A stretch of DNA of 64,000 bases, from assembly GCA_963674975.1 (NCBI GenBank), contig OY771913.1, forward strand, positions 248,001 to 312,000, given 5' to 3'. The notes beneath the pieces were generated by a model, which was not told the DNA's origin, did not search any database, and worked only from the letters and a program-made list of their open reading frames with translations. Positions 34,933 to 43,534 of this stretch are shown here, one piece after another. Origin of the DNA: UBA4781 sp963674975 (GTDB lineage: Bacteria > Chloroflexota > Anaerolineae > Anaerolineales > Anaerolineaceae). Positions within the stretch are counted from its first letter, which is position 1. Each line of letters starts with the position of its first letter. Both the position numbers and the translations under genes were made by a program.

Positions 34933-35873
34933 AAAAGAAAATGAAGATTGTTGCATTTGCCGGTGGTGTGGGGGGAGCGAAATTAGCGGATGGATTAGCC
35001 CACTGTCTTGACCCCGAAAATTTAACGATTATTGTCAATACCGGGGATGATTTTGAGCATTTTGGTCTTTCTATATCACCTGATCTGGATACGGTTTGCT
35101 ACACGCTGGCGAATCTTGCCAATCCTGCAACCGGCTGGGGAAGGGATCACGAAACCTGGAACACACTCAACGAGATCAAACAATTAAACGGATCAGACTG
35201 GTTCAACCTCGGTGATCTAGACCTTGCAACCCATCTCGAAAGAACAAGATTGTTGAACGAGGGATATCGTTTATCCGAAATAACCAGCACATTTTGTAAA
35301 AAATGGAAAATCGATGTGCCTGTTTTCCCGATGAGCAACACACCGGTTCGAACATTCATTCACTGCATAGACGGCAGGCGACTGCCATTCCAGGAGTATT
35401 TTGTTAAGTATCGTTTCGAGCCGGAAATACGATCTATTGAATTCGAGAACATCGAAAATGCTCTTGTACCGGATCAGGCATTAAAAGCAATAGAGGAAGC
35501 TGATTGCATAATCTTTTGTCCCTCCAATCCATTTGTAAGCATCGATCCCATCATAAAGATAAAGGATATTCAAGAGCGATTGTGGAATAAGAAAGTCGCT
35601 GCAGTATCACCGATCATTGGGGGAAAAGCCTTGAAAGGACCGGCTGCCAAGATGTTTACCGAATTAGGGAAGGAAGCAAGTTCCCTTGAAGTAGCAAAGC
35701 ATTATAAAAATATACTCTCCTTCTTTTTCCTCGATAATCAGGATAAAGATCAAATTATGGCAATCGAGGGGTGGGGTATAATGTGCAGGGCTTTGGATAT
35801 TATCATGACCAATAAACCTGATAGAAAAAGACTGGCTGTTCAGATCATTAAACTAATAGAAAACTTTTTATAG
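34929..35873 (+). CDS. cofD: 2-phospho-L-lactate (or PEP) transferase, F420 pathway
   Basis: This 314-residue enzyme joins the phospholactyl or phosphoenolpyruvyl moiety to the deazaflavin FO. The N-terminus has the family FAGGVGGAKLADGLA and NTGDDFEHFGLSISPDLDTV motifs. FNLGDLDLATHLERT and SPIIGGKALKGPAAKM are also characteristic. The deazaflavin precursor enzymes (CofG/CofH or FbiC) are not in this window. Confidence 0.93.
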   Translation: MKKKMKIVAFAGGVGGAKLADGLAHCLDPENLTIIVNTGDDFEHFGLSISPDLDTVCYTLANLANPATGWGRDHETWNTLNEIKQLNGSDWFNLGDLDLATHLERTRLLNEGYRLSEITSTFCKKWKIDVPVFPMSNTPVRTFIHCIDGRRLPFQEYFVKYRFEPEIRSIEFENIENALVPDQALKAIEEADCIIFCPSNPFVSIDPIIKIKDIQERLWNKKVAAVSPIIGGKALKGPAAKMFTELGKEASSLEVAKHYKNILSFFFLDNQDKDQIMAIEGWGIMCRALDIIMTNKPDRKRLAVQIIKLIENFL

Positions 35874-35886
35874 AGATAAAACAAAC

Positions 35887-36498
35887 ATGTCGCTCTGGGC
35901 GATCGTACCGGTAAAATCATTACGGAGAGGGAAATCCCGTTTAGCAAGTGTATTGACAGATAAAGAAAGATCAGCACTCAATATCGATCTCCTGCTCAGA
36001 ACAGTACACTGCCTGCAAACAGTATCAAAAATCGATCAGGTCCTGGTTATCAGTTATGACCCAGAAGTGCTTGCAAAGGCACGGGAATCTGGAGCGATCA
36101 CGGTTCAGGAGGGAAAGCGGACGAACTTGAATAATGCTCTTCGCCAGGCAACCATTGCGGCAAAAGCCTATAATGCCAAGAAAATAATCATCGTTCCCGC
36201 CGATCTTCCCTTTATTAATAAAGAAGATATTGAAGAATTCATACCGCAGGAAGATAAACCACCAGAGATCATCATTTCTTCCGATCGAAAGTCGGACGGA
36301 ACCAATGCACTCTTTATTAATCCCATAGGGATCCTTGAATATAATTTTGGAGATTGGTCTTTTAGAAAGCATGTCGAACAGGCAGAACAGAAAAAAATCA
36401 ATGTAAAGATAAAGAATATCGAATCTTTCACATTTGACCTAGATACCCCGGAAGATTTGGAAATCTTCATGAATGCCAGTAAAATTAATAAAGAATAA
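35887..36498 (+). CDS. cofC: 2-phospho-L-lactate guanylyltransferase, F420 pathway
   Basis: This 203-residue nucleotidyltransferase activates phospholactate or PEP with GTP for CofD. The start shows the family IVPVKSLRRGKSRLA, and IIIVPADLPFINKEDIEEF carries the metal-binding Asp. The terminal FDLDTPEDL is typical. It follows cofD by 13 bp. Whether the substrate is phospholactate or phosphoenolpyruvate cannot be read off. Confidence 0.9.
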   Translation: MSLWAIVPVKSLRRGKSRLASVLTDKERSALNIDLLLRTVHCLQTVSKIDQVLVISYDPEVLAKARESGAITVQEGKRTNLNNALRQATIAAKAYNAKKIIIVPADLPFINKEDIEEFIPQEDKPPEIIISSDRKSDGTNALFINPIGILEYNFGDWSFRKHVEQAEQKKINVKIKNIESFTFDLDTPEDLEIFMNASKINKE

Positions 36499-36518
36499 AC
36501 TAATCCATGGAGGATAAT

Positions 36519-37517
36519 GTGAAAAATAGGATCGCATTGTACTTGCAGGATGCACATGATTTGCGAGATGGATTGGATTATGTGCGCTATGCCGAACAGA
36601 AGGGGTTTGAAGCAGTATGGCAGGCAGAAAGTCGATTGGTGCGTGATGCAATTGTTCCCATGGCAGCTTATGCGGCTGTAACAGAAAAATTGAAAGTTGG
36701 TTCCGGAGTTATCAATAACTGGACCAGAAATATCGGTCTTCTGGCTTCTACATTTCTTACTCTGGATGATCTTGCTCCGAACCGCATCATTTGCGGAATT
36801 GGAGCCTGGTGGGATCCACTGGCAAAGAATGTGGGCATCGATCGCAGTAAACCGCTGCTGGCGATGAAAGAAACGGTTACGGTCATGAAACGCCTGCTCA
36901 ATATGGAGAGGGTGACTTTTGACGGTGAATTCATTCACGTAAACAATATTGAGCTGGATGTGGTGCACGGTAGAAAAGAACCGCGCAATGTTCCAATCTA
37001 TATTGGGGCAACCGGCGATATGATGCTTGAAATGAGCGGAGAAATTGCCGATGGGGTAGTTCTCAATTACTGCGTTCCACCTGAATATAATCTCAAAGCG
37101 CTGGATTTGATCGAGAAGGGAGCGAAGAAAGCCGGTAGAAAACTCTCTGATCTGGACCTGCCGCAATTGGTGGTGTGTTCTGTAGATGAAGACCACGATA
37201 AAGCCATTGATACCACCCGAGAACTTTTAACGCAGTATCTTGCGCAGCAGCCGCATATTGCGAAAGCATCTGAGGTATCCAGCGGCATCGTGCATGAAAT
37301 ACAATCCATTCTGGGTTGGCCGGCAACTCATGAGCAGATCCAGAAAGCAAAACACCTTGTTCCAGAAGAATTGATCCACCGCATTACCGCATCTGGAACT
37401 CCTGATGAAGCAAAGGCAAAAGTGCATGAATATATTAAAAATGGCTGCAGCTGCCCGATACTTTATCCGGTTGGTGGAGATGTACATTTATTAATAGATA
37501 CGTTTTCAGAAGAGTGA
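36519..37517 (+). CDS. LLM-class flavin/F420-dependent oxidoreductase
   Basis: This protein of about 332 residues is a luciferase-like monooxygenase fold (TIM barrel) enzyme. It resembles 5,10-methylene-H4MPT reductase (Mer) and other F420-dependent LLM enzymes (KVGSGVINNWTRNIGLLAST, RIICGIGAWW, VPIYIGATGDMMLEMSGEIADG). Encoded directly after cofC, it is likely a genuine F420 user; the substrate is unknown. The GTG at 36519 is preferred because GGAGG ends 5 nt upstream. An in-frame ATG at 36507 overlaps that ribosome-binding site. Confidence 0.88.
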   Translation: MKNRIALYLQDAHDLRDGLDYVRYAEQKGFEAVWQAESRLVRDAIVPMAAYAAVTEKLKVGSGVINNWTRNIGLLASTFLTLDDLAPNRIICGIGAWWDPLAKNVGIDRSKPLLAMKETVTVMKRLLNMERVTFDGEFIHVNNIELDVVHGRKEPRNVPIYIGATGDMMLEMSGEIADGVVLNYCVPPEYNLKALDLIEKGAKKAGRKLSDLDLPQLVVCSVDEDHDKAIDTTRELLTQYLAQQPHIAKASEVSSGIVHEIQSILGWPATHEQIQKAKHLVPEELIHRITASGTPDEAKAKVHEYIKNGCSCPILYPVGGDVHLLIDTFSEE

Positions 37518-37538
37518 ACAAAGATTTAAGGATTAATA

Positions 37539-38879
37539 ATGACAGTTTATGTAATTGGGCATGTAAACCCGGATACCGATTCAATCGCAGCAGCGCTGGG
37601 ATACGCCTGGCTGCTGCATGAGCGAGATGGGGCAGAAGTTATCGCTGCAAGATCAGGAGTGATTAATCAGCAAACTTCTTGGGTTTTGAATTTCTTGAAA
37701 TTAAAACCGCCATATCTTCTAAACGATGCCTCACCAAAATTTGGTTCGGTTGCGATCCGATTGGATACAACCACCCCGGACCGCCCGTTATGGGAAGCCT
37801 GGGAAATTGCCACGCGCACTGGTGGGATCGCACCGATCGTCACAGAAGATAACAAGCCATTTGGTCTGGTGACCGGTGCAAGTTTGTTTAAAATAATGGC
37901 TGATTTTGTCGGTCCAAACGCTCACGGCAGTAATGTGGCAGTGAATCAGGTTCTTGATCTACCCTGCAAAGAAGGAGCCGATACTTCGGTACAGCATTTT
38001 AATGCTTCAACACGTATCAAGGATCTGATCCGTAAGGTGCTGCGAGAAGAAGGTGATAATTTCTGGGTTGTCGACGACAGCGGGAATTATGTCGGGATTG
38101 CCAGAAAAAGCGATCTTATCCACCCGCCGCGTCTCAAGCTGATTCTGGTCGACCATAATGAAGCTCAACAGGCGGTTTCTTCGTTTGAGGAAGCTGAATT
38201 GATCGAGATCCTGGATCACCACCGATTGGGAAACCTTCCGACCAATTCTCCAATTCATTTTACGGTGGTTCCTGTGGGCAGTACATCGACCCTTGTTACC
38301 GAACGTATTGCAGAAGCAGGTCTTTCAGCAACACCGGAAATTGCCGGTGTTTTATTAGCAGGTATCATCTCAGATACATTGAATCTCATTTCTCCGACCA
38401 CCACAGATCGTGATAAAGCAGCCGTAAAACGCCTATCTCGCTGGGCATTTATCAGCGGTTCGACGCTTGAAAAAGAAACAGTAGACAGCTATGCCGAAAA
38501 GATTCTTAATTCCGGTTCGGGGCTGAGCGCACGTGATCCGCGCGATATCATTACCAGCGATATAAAGGCATACGATGTTGGTGAGTATAAATTCTCCATT
38601 TCACAGGTTGAAGTCAGCGACCTGTATGAATTGGGTGAACATATTGAAGAGCTGCGGGAAGCGCTGGAAGAATACCGGGAAAGTAAAGGAAACAACTTTG
38701 CCGTTCTGATGGTAACCGATGTAGTGAGAGGATCGAGCCGTATTCTGATGGTTCACACACCGGCAATTCTTGATGATCTGCCTTTCAATCCGAATCAGGA
38801 TGGTACTCTATTTGCCGAAGGGATGGTTTCAAGAAAAAAACAGCTTGTTCCCATCATCCTCAGCCAGCTGCAGGTATAA
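37539..38879 (+). CDS. ppaC: Manganese-dependent inorganic pyrophosphatase with CBS domains
   Basis: This 446-residue family II pyrophosphatase has the DHH-type metal sites GHVNPDTDS at the N-terminus and LDHHRLGNL in the middle. The C-terminal DHHA2 half contains SRKKQ-type substrate contacts near the end. A CBS pair replaces the linker (about 75-190; GGIAPIVTEDNKPFGLVTG and NFWVVDDSGNYVGIARKSDL). CBS-PPases are allosterically controlled by adenine nucleotides. Placement after cofC fits removal of the pyrophosphate made in F420 assembly. A terminator follows. Confidence 0.93.
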   Translation: MTVYVIGHVNPDTDSIAAALGYAWLLHERDGAEVIAARSGVINQQTSWVLNFLKLKPPYLLNDASPKFGSVAIRLDTTTPDRPLWEAWEIATRTGGIAPIVTEDNKPFGLVTGASLFKIMADFVGPNAHGSNVAVNQVLDLPCKEGADTSVQHFNASTRIKDLIRKVLREEGDNFWVVDDSGNYVGIARKSDLIHPPRLKLILVDHNEAQQAVSSFEEAELIEILDHHRLGNLPTNSPIHFTVVPVGSTSTLVTERIAEAGLSATPEIAGVLLAGIISDTLNLISPTTTDRDKAAVKRLSRWAFISGSTLEKETVDSYAEKILNSGSGLSARDPRDIITSDIKAYDVGEYKFSISQVEVSDLYELGEHIEELREALEEYRESKGNNFAVLMVTDVVRGSSRILMVHTPAILDDLPFNPNQDGTLFAEGMVSRKKQLVPIILSQLQV

Positions 38880-38923
38880 TGTGAATGATTAATGGATTTT
38901 GATTGCAGTATAAGAATCTTTAA

Positions 38924-38958
38924 AAGATGCCCTGTGAGGAAAAGCACGGCATCTTTTT
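38924..38958 (+). terminator. Terminator ending the ssnA-cof-ppaC operon
   Basis: GATGCC(C)TGTG and CACGGCATC form a bulged stem followed by TTTTT. Confidence 0.75.
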
Positions 38959-39074
38959 ATAATGGAAATAACAAACAGATAAGAAAGTTCATAATTTTCG
39001 TTCTATTTATAAAAAAGATTGCTGGTAATATATTAATGAATACAATCAAGTAGAAGATCGACATTGGAGGCAGT

Positions 39075-40499
39075 ATGTGGAGCACATATTGGACGGTAAC
39101 AACGATAGAAGAAGCTCTTGAAATCCTCGCTGAAGAAAAAGAAAAAGCACGCATTATTGCAGGTGGGACGGATCTGCTGCTCGAACTAAAGCATGAGCAG
39201 CGTCCTGAAGTGGAAACCCTGATCGATATCAGTCGTATACAGTCCAATGAACCGGTGTGGGAAGATCAGGATGGAATGATCCACATCAGCCCTACAGCCA
39301 CCCACAATCACTGCATAAGTTCTCCCTTGATCCAGGAAAAAGCATTTTTACTTTCACAGGCATCTTATTCGATCGGTACACCCCAGATACGCAATGCGGG
39401 GACCATCTACGGCAATGTGATCACTGCTTCTCCGGCAAATGACACCATTCCGCCGCTGATGGCATTGAACCCAACGCTTGAAATACGATCGAAGAACGGT
39501 AAACGAACAGTCGCGCTGCGCGATTTTTATTTTGGTGTAAGAAAAGTGGATATGAAAGCAGATGAAATGATCACCGATCTGTGTTTCAAACCACTGGAAA
39601 AAAACCAGCGCAGCATCTTCTTGAAATTCATGCTGCGTAAGATCCACGCCATTTCTCTGGTGAGTGTAGCGATCATTCTTACTATGGATAAAGACACCAT
39701 CAGTGATGCAGTGATCACCCTTGGGGCGGTAGCGCCAGTTATCATCCACGCAAAACAATGCGAAGCGTACCTCAAAGGGAAACAATTAAACGCCGAAGTA
39801 ATTGAAAAAGCTGCTGAAATAATCATGGGAGATGCGACACCGATCACCGATATCCGCTCAACTGATCAATATCGAAGCCGCCTGCTATCAGTCCTGACGA
39901 AGAATGGACTGAGCGCTATAGCTGCCGGTGAAGAAAAGGAAAATTTTCCTGAAAAACCAGTGCTGTTGTGGGGTAAAAATCCCTACCAGCCCAGTAAACT
40001 GGATAAAAAGATAAAACATACACCTGAAACACCTATTAAAACAACACTTAATGGTAAAGAACAAGCTGTTTCAGGATATAACGACGAAACATTATTGAGC
40101 CTGATCCGGGAAGGGGCAGGTTTAACTGGCTCGAAATTAGGCTGCGGAGAAGGTGAGTGCGGCGCTTGCACCGTTCAATTGGATGGAATACCGGTTTTAA
40201 GCTGCCTGATACCAGCACCGCGCGCACATGGGGCGTATATCAAAACGATCGAGGGCATAGCACCTGAAAACGGTCTTCACCCAATTCAGCAGGCTTATGT
40301 AGATGAAGGTGCTGTTCAATGCGGCTACTGCACCCCCGGATTCATCGTTTCTACGCTGACACTACTGGAAGAATTCTCCCATCCCACCCGGGAAGAGATC
40401 GAAATTGGTCTGGCGGGCAACATCTGCCGCTGTACGGGCTACTACAACATAATCAATGCGGTAGAAAAAGCAGCAGATCTTATGTCAGGCAAGGAGTAG
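39075..40499 (+). CDS. Molybdenum hydroxylase FAD-2Fe-2S fusion subunit
   Basis: This 474-residue protein joins two electron-transfer modules of the xanthine dehydrogenase family. The FAD-binding (CoxM-like) domain is about residues 1-285 (ARIIAGGTDLLLELK, TIYGNVITASPANDT). The double 2Fe-2S (CoxS-like) domain is about 310-470 (GCGEGECGACTVQLDG and CGYCTPGFIVS ... ICRCTGY). All eight expected cysteines appear present. The order FAD then 2Fe-2S is the reverse of eukaryotic-type xanthine dehydrogenase. TGGAGG precedes the ATG. The Mo subunit gene starts 8 bp after the stop. Confidence 0.9.
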   Translation: MWSTYWTVTTIEEALEILAEEKEKARIIAGGTDLLLELKHEQRPEVETLIDISRIQSNEPVWEDQDGMIHISPTATHNHCISSPLIQEKAFLLSQASYSIGTPQIRNAGTIYGNVITASPANDTIPPLMALNPTLEIRSKNGKRTVALRDFYFGVRKVDMKADEMITDLCFKPLEKNQRSIFLKFMLRKIHAISLVSVAIILTMDKDTISDAVITLGAVAPVIIHAKQCEAYLKGKQLNAEVIEKAAEIIMGDATPITDIRSTDQYRSRLLSVLTKNGLSAIAAGEEKENFPEKPVLLWGKNPYQPSKLDKKIKHTPETPIKTTLNGKEQAVSGYNDETLLSLIREGAGLTGSKLGCGEGECGACTVQLDGIPVLSCLIPAPRAHGAYIKTIEGIAPENGLHPIQQAYVDEGAVQCGYCTPGFIVSTLTLLEEFSHPTREEIEIGLAGNICRCTGYYNIINAVEKAADLMSGKE

Positions 40500-40507
40500 G
40501 AGTAAAT

Positions 40508-42721
40508 ATGGCAAACTACATTGGCAAATCAGTTCCTCGATTTGATACGGTTGATAAGGTCACCGGAACTGCGAAATATCCCGGTGATTTTTCCTTTGAA
40601 AATCAGGTATATATGCAGGTGGTTTTTGCCGAACGACCGCATGCCATCATTCGGAAATTAGATGTAACGAAAGCAGAAGCTTTTCCGGGTGTTCTGGCAG
40701 TTATTACCGCAAAAGACGTGCCCTGCAATGAATACGGACTCATTATGCCCGACCAACCGGTTCTGTGCGGTCCCGGATCATCCAAAAAAGATGCGGATCA
40801 CGTTCGTTTTTATGGGGATCAAATTGCCCTGATACTGGCAGAAAATGAACATATTGCACGAAAAGCTGCCAAATTGGTAGAAGCGGAATATGAAGATCTG
40901 CCCATTCTGGAAGATCCACGCGAAGCCATGCAGCCGGGAGCTTTTCAAATACATCCTGATAAAGAAAATAATGTCGTTCTGCATTACAAAGTGCGCAATG
41001 GAGACATTTCGGAAGGTTTTAAACAATCCGATGTGGTCATTGAGTGTGATTATGCAACACCTGTTCAGGAGCATGCATTCTTACAGCCAGAATCAGGTAT
41101 CAGCTATATCGATGAAGAAGACAGAATTACAGTTGTAGTTGGCGGGCAGTGGGCACATGAAGACCAGGAGCAGATCGCGCATGCGTTGAAATTACCGGTT
41201 GAGAAAGTACGCATCATCTACCCGGCGATTGGCGGTGCTTTTGGCGGTAGGGAGGATATGTCCGTGCAAATCATACTGGCGCTGTCTGTGAAGTATCTGC
41301 ATGATCATGGTATTGACAGACCTGTTAAAACGGTCTGGAGCCGTGAAGAATCCTTTATCGGGCACCACAAACGACACCCTTATTATATTCATACGAAATG
41401 GGGAGCCAGTAAAGAAGGGAAGATCCTTGCCGTAGAAACCACCCTGATCGCGGATTCTGGTGCTTATGCGTATACATCCACAAAAGTCCAGGGGAACGCA
41501 ACACTGCTTTCAACCGGACCTTATTTTGTGCCAAATGTGAAAATAGATTCCTATTCAATTTATACTAATAATATTCCCAATGGAGCTTTTCGAGGCTTCG
41601 GCGGACCGCAAGGCTGTTATGCGGTCGAAATGCAGATGAATAAGCTGGCAGACGCACTTAAAATCGATCCAGTCGAATTGCGGATGAGAAATGCGATCAA
41701 AGAGGGTCAGCCAACCGCGGTGCGGACCGCTTTACCCAAGGGGATCAGTATAGAAAAGGTGATGGAAGAATGTGCGCTGGCTGCCGGCTGGAAGAGAACC
41801 GAGGCAGGTTGGAAATATGAAGGCAGTAAAGGATCCAATAACCCGGATACCTGTATTGGCATTGGATTTTCAGCAGGTTATAAGAATGTGGGTTTTTCCT
41901 TTGGTTCAAACGAAAACTGCTGGGCAAAAGTAGAAATACATGGGGACAAGGAAATTGAAAAGGTTATATTAAGCCATGCCGGTGCTGATGTAGGGCAGGG
42001 AGCACACTCAGCTTTTCGACAATTCGCTGCATCAGTATTGAATGTTGACCTTGAAAAAGTAGAATTGGTCGCTTCGGATACCTCAAAAACTGGTTCTTCG
42101 GGCAGCGCGTCTGCCTCAAGAATGACGTTTATGGCAGGGAATTCAATTATAGGAGCGGCAAAAGCAGCATTGGAGAAATGGAATGCCGAAGAAAGACCCG
42201 CAGAAGCCACATTTACCTATATTCCGCCTTCTACCACTCCTCTGGCACCAGAAACAGGAGAATGTTATCCAAATTTCGCCTATGGATATACTGCTGAAGC
42301 GATTGTGCTGGAAATAAGTAAAATCACAGGTGAAACCACCTACAAACGCGTTATCTGTGCAGATGATGTTGGAAAAGCAATCAATCCACTGCAGGTAAAA
42401 GGACAGATCGAAGGTGCCGTGGTTCAGGCGATGGGATATGCCAGCATGGAAAAATTCATTCAGGAAAAGGGCGTGACCAAGACAACCGGTCTTTCTACCT
42501 ACCTGATCCCAACCATCAAAGATATTCCACAAGAAACAGTATCTCTGATCGTTGAAACAGCAGATCCTTTGGGACCGAATGGAGCACGCGGCATGGGTGA
42601 GATGCCTTATTTACCCTTTGCGCCGGCTGTCTGCAGCGCGGTTCATGATGCAACCGGTATCTGGTTCAATGAATTCCCGGTTACGCAGGAAATGATCTTG
42701 CGGGGCATGGGTGAACTGTAA
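40508..42721 (+). CDS. Molybdenum hydroxylase large (Mo-cofactor) subunit, xanthine dehydrogenase-like
   Basis: This 737-residue catalytic subunit binds molybdopterin. Motifs include VDKVTGTAKYPGD, GGAFGGRED, GHHKRHPY, FRGFGGPQG and the catalytic Glu in ARGMGEMPYLPF. The Glu in EHAFLQPESG and the Arg in FRGFGG match the purine-binding pair of xanthine dehydrogenases, suggesting a purine or related heterocycle. The start at 40508 has GGAG 5 nt upstream; longer in-frame readings lie inside the previous gene. XdhC-like sulfurase-chaperone genes are not seen here. It ends with a 10-bp overlap with the mocA-like gene. Confidence 0.92.
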   Translation: MANYIGKSVPRFDTVDKVTGTAKYPGDFSFENQVYMQVVFAERPHAIIRKLDVTKAEAFPGVLAVITAKDVPCNEYGLIMPDQPVLCGPGSSKKDADHVRFYGDQIALILAENEHIARKAAKLVEAEYEDLPILEDPREAMQPGAFQIHPDKENNVVLHYKVRNGDISEGFKQSDVVIECDYATPVQEHAFLQPESGISYIDEEDRITVVVGGQWAHEDQEQIAHALKLPVEKVRIIYPAIGGAFGGREDMSVQIILALSVKYLHDHGIDRPVKTVWSREESFIGHHKRHPYYIHTKWGASKEGKILAVETTLIADSGAYAYTSTKVQGNATLLSTGPYFVPNVKIDSYSIYTNNIPNGAFRGFGGPQGCYAVEMQMNKLADALKIDPVELRMRNAIKEGQPTAVRTALPKGISIEKVMEECALAAGWKRTEAGWKYEGSKGSNNPDTCIGIGFSAGYKNVGFSFGSNENCWAKVEIHGDKEIEKVILSHAGADVGQGAHSAFRQFAASVLNVDLEKVELVASDTSKTGSSGSASASRMTFMAGNSIIGAAKAALEKWNAEERPAEATFTYIPPSTTPLAPETGECYPNFAYGYTAEAIVLEISKITGETTYKRVICADDVGKAINPLQVKGQIEGAVVQAMGYASMEKFIQEKGVTKTTGLSTYLIPTIKDIPQETVSLIVETADPLGPNGARGMGEMPYLPFAPAVCSAVHDATGIWFNEFPVTQEMILRGMGEL

Positions 42722-43292
42722 AAATATCTCTGCAGTCGTACTGGCAGCAGGTCAATCATCACGCCTGGGAAAGCCCAAGCAACTTCTGATATGGCATGGG
42801 ACGACATTACTTGAATATACCCTTGACTGTATTCGGGAAAGTGGAATCGAAGATATCGTGCTGGTGCTGGGTGCGCAGGCTGAGATTATCAAAAGTGCAA
42901 TAAATAATAGAGGATTGCGTATAGTTGTAAATGCTGGCTGGCAAACAGGCAAAGCCGGTTCCATTCGTGCTGGTCTAAACGCAGTTTCACAGGATGTTGA
43001 GGGGGTGATGATCTTTCTCTGCGATCAACCATATCTAACACCTGACCTGATCAGGGCAGTTCTTCAAACCGGGAGTCAAACAAGTGCGAATATTACTGCA
43101 CCAGTAGTGGGGGAACAGGTAATAAATCCGGTATTATTCAAAAAAGAGATCTTTTATGACTTTCTTCTGCTGCAGGGAGAGGAAGGCGGCAAGAAATTGT
43201 TCAAAAGTCACCACATTCAACGTGTTCCATGGAAAGATGAGCGTATATTACTTGATATTGATATACCGGATGATCTAAAAAACCTCGACTAA
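42711..43292 (+). CDS. MocA/MobA-like molybdenum cofactor nucleotidyltransferase
   Basis: This 193-residue protein has the NTP-transferase start VVLAAGQSSRLGKPKQLL and FLCDQPYLTPDLI with the metal-binding Asp. It closely matches MocA, which adds CMP to molybdopterin for xanthine-dehydrogenase-type enzymes, and E. coli YgfJ of the purine/selenium cluster. The GTG start overlaps the Mo subunit gene by 10 bp, so it very likely serves that enzyme. Confidence 0.87.
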   Translation: MNCKNISAVVLAAGQSSRLGKPKQLLIWHGTTLLEYTLDCIRESGIEDIVLVLGAQAEIIKSAINNRGLRIVVNAGWQTGKAGSIRAGLNAVSQDVEGVMIFLCDQPYLTPDLIRAVLQTGSQTSANITAPVVGEQVINPVLFKKEIFYDFLLLQGEEGGKKLFKSHHIQRVPWKDERILLDIDIPDDLKNLD

Positions 43293-43534
43293 TCTTCTTC
43301 CAGCTGTCCGTTTTGATATTCTTTTATGATCTGTTTGGCTTTTTCAGCATCTTCGTTGCGCACCATAACATCTACTTTCCCCACCGGTGTAACGGTCAAT
43401 CCATATGTTGAACCAACACTTTCACCTAATAAAACGCATTCGATCTCAAAAGATTCCAGCAGATTCTTCATCATCTCCCCATCCAATTTCCCGGAGGCGG
43501 CATACACGCTGGTAAAATCGTCAATTTTTGTCAT
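43289..43534 (-). CDS. DUF2007-type small protein
   Basis: This 81-residue protein has a ferredoxin-like alpha-beta pattern: an N-terminal helix reading LDGEMMKNLLESFEIECVLL, then a hydrophobic strand, and VDVMVRNEDAEKAKQII at the end. It resembles the DUF2007 putative signal-transducing family. It overlaps the exonuclease gene upstream by 14 bp and the convergent mocA-like gene by 4 bp. Confidence 0.75.
   Translation of the reverse strand: MTKIDDFTSVYAASGKLDGEMMKNLLESFEIECVLLGESVGSTYGLTVTPVGKVDVMVRNEDAEKAKQIIKEYQNGQLEED

Noticed and set aside
36168..37196. Long leftward open frame opposite cofC and the LLM gene
   Set aside because: It has no recognisable protein features and lies wholly opposite two clearly coding genes with good motifs.
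40319..40507. Upstream extension of the molybdenum subunit gene
   Set aside because: The extra 63 residues are out-of-frame translation of the 2Fe-2S domain; the ATG at 40508 has a good ribosome-binding site.
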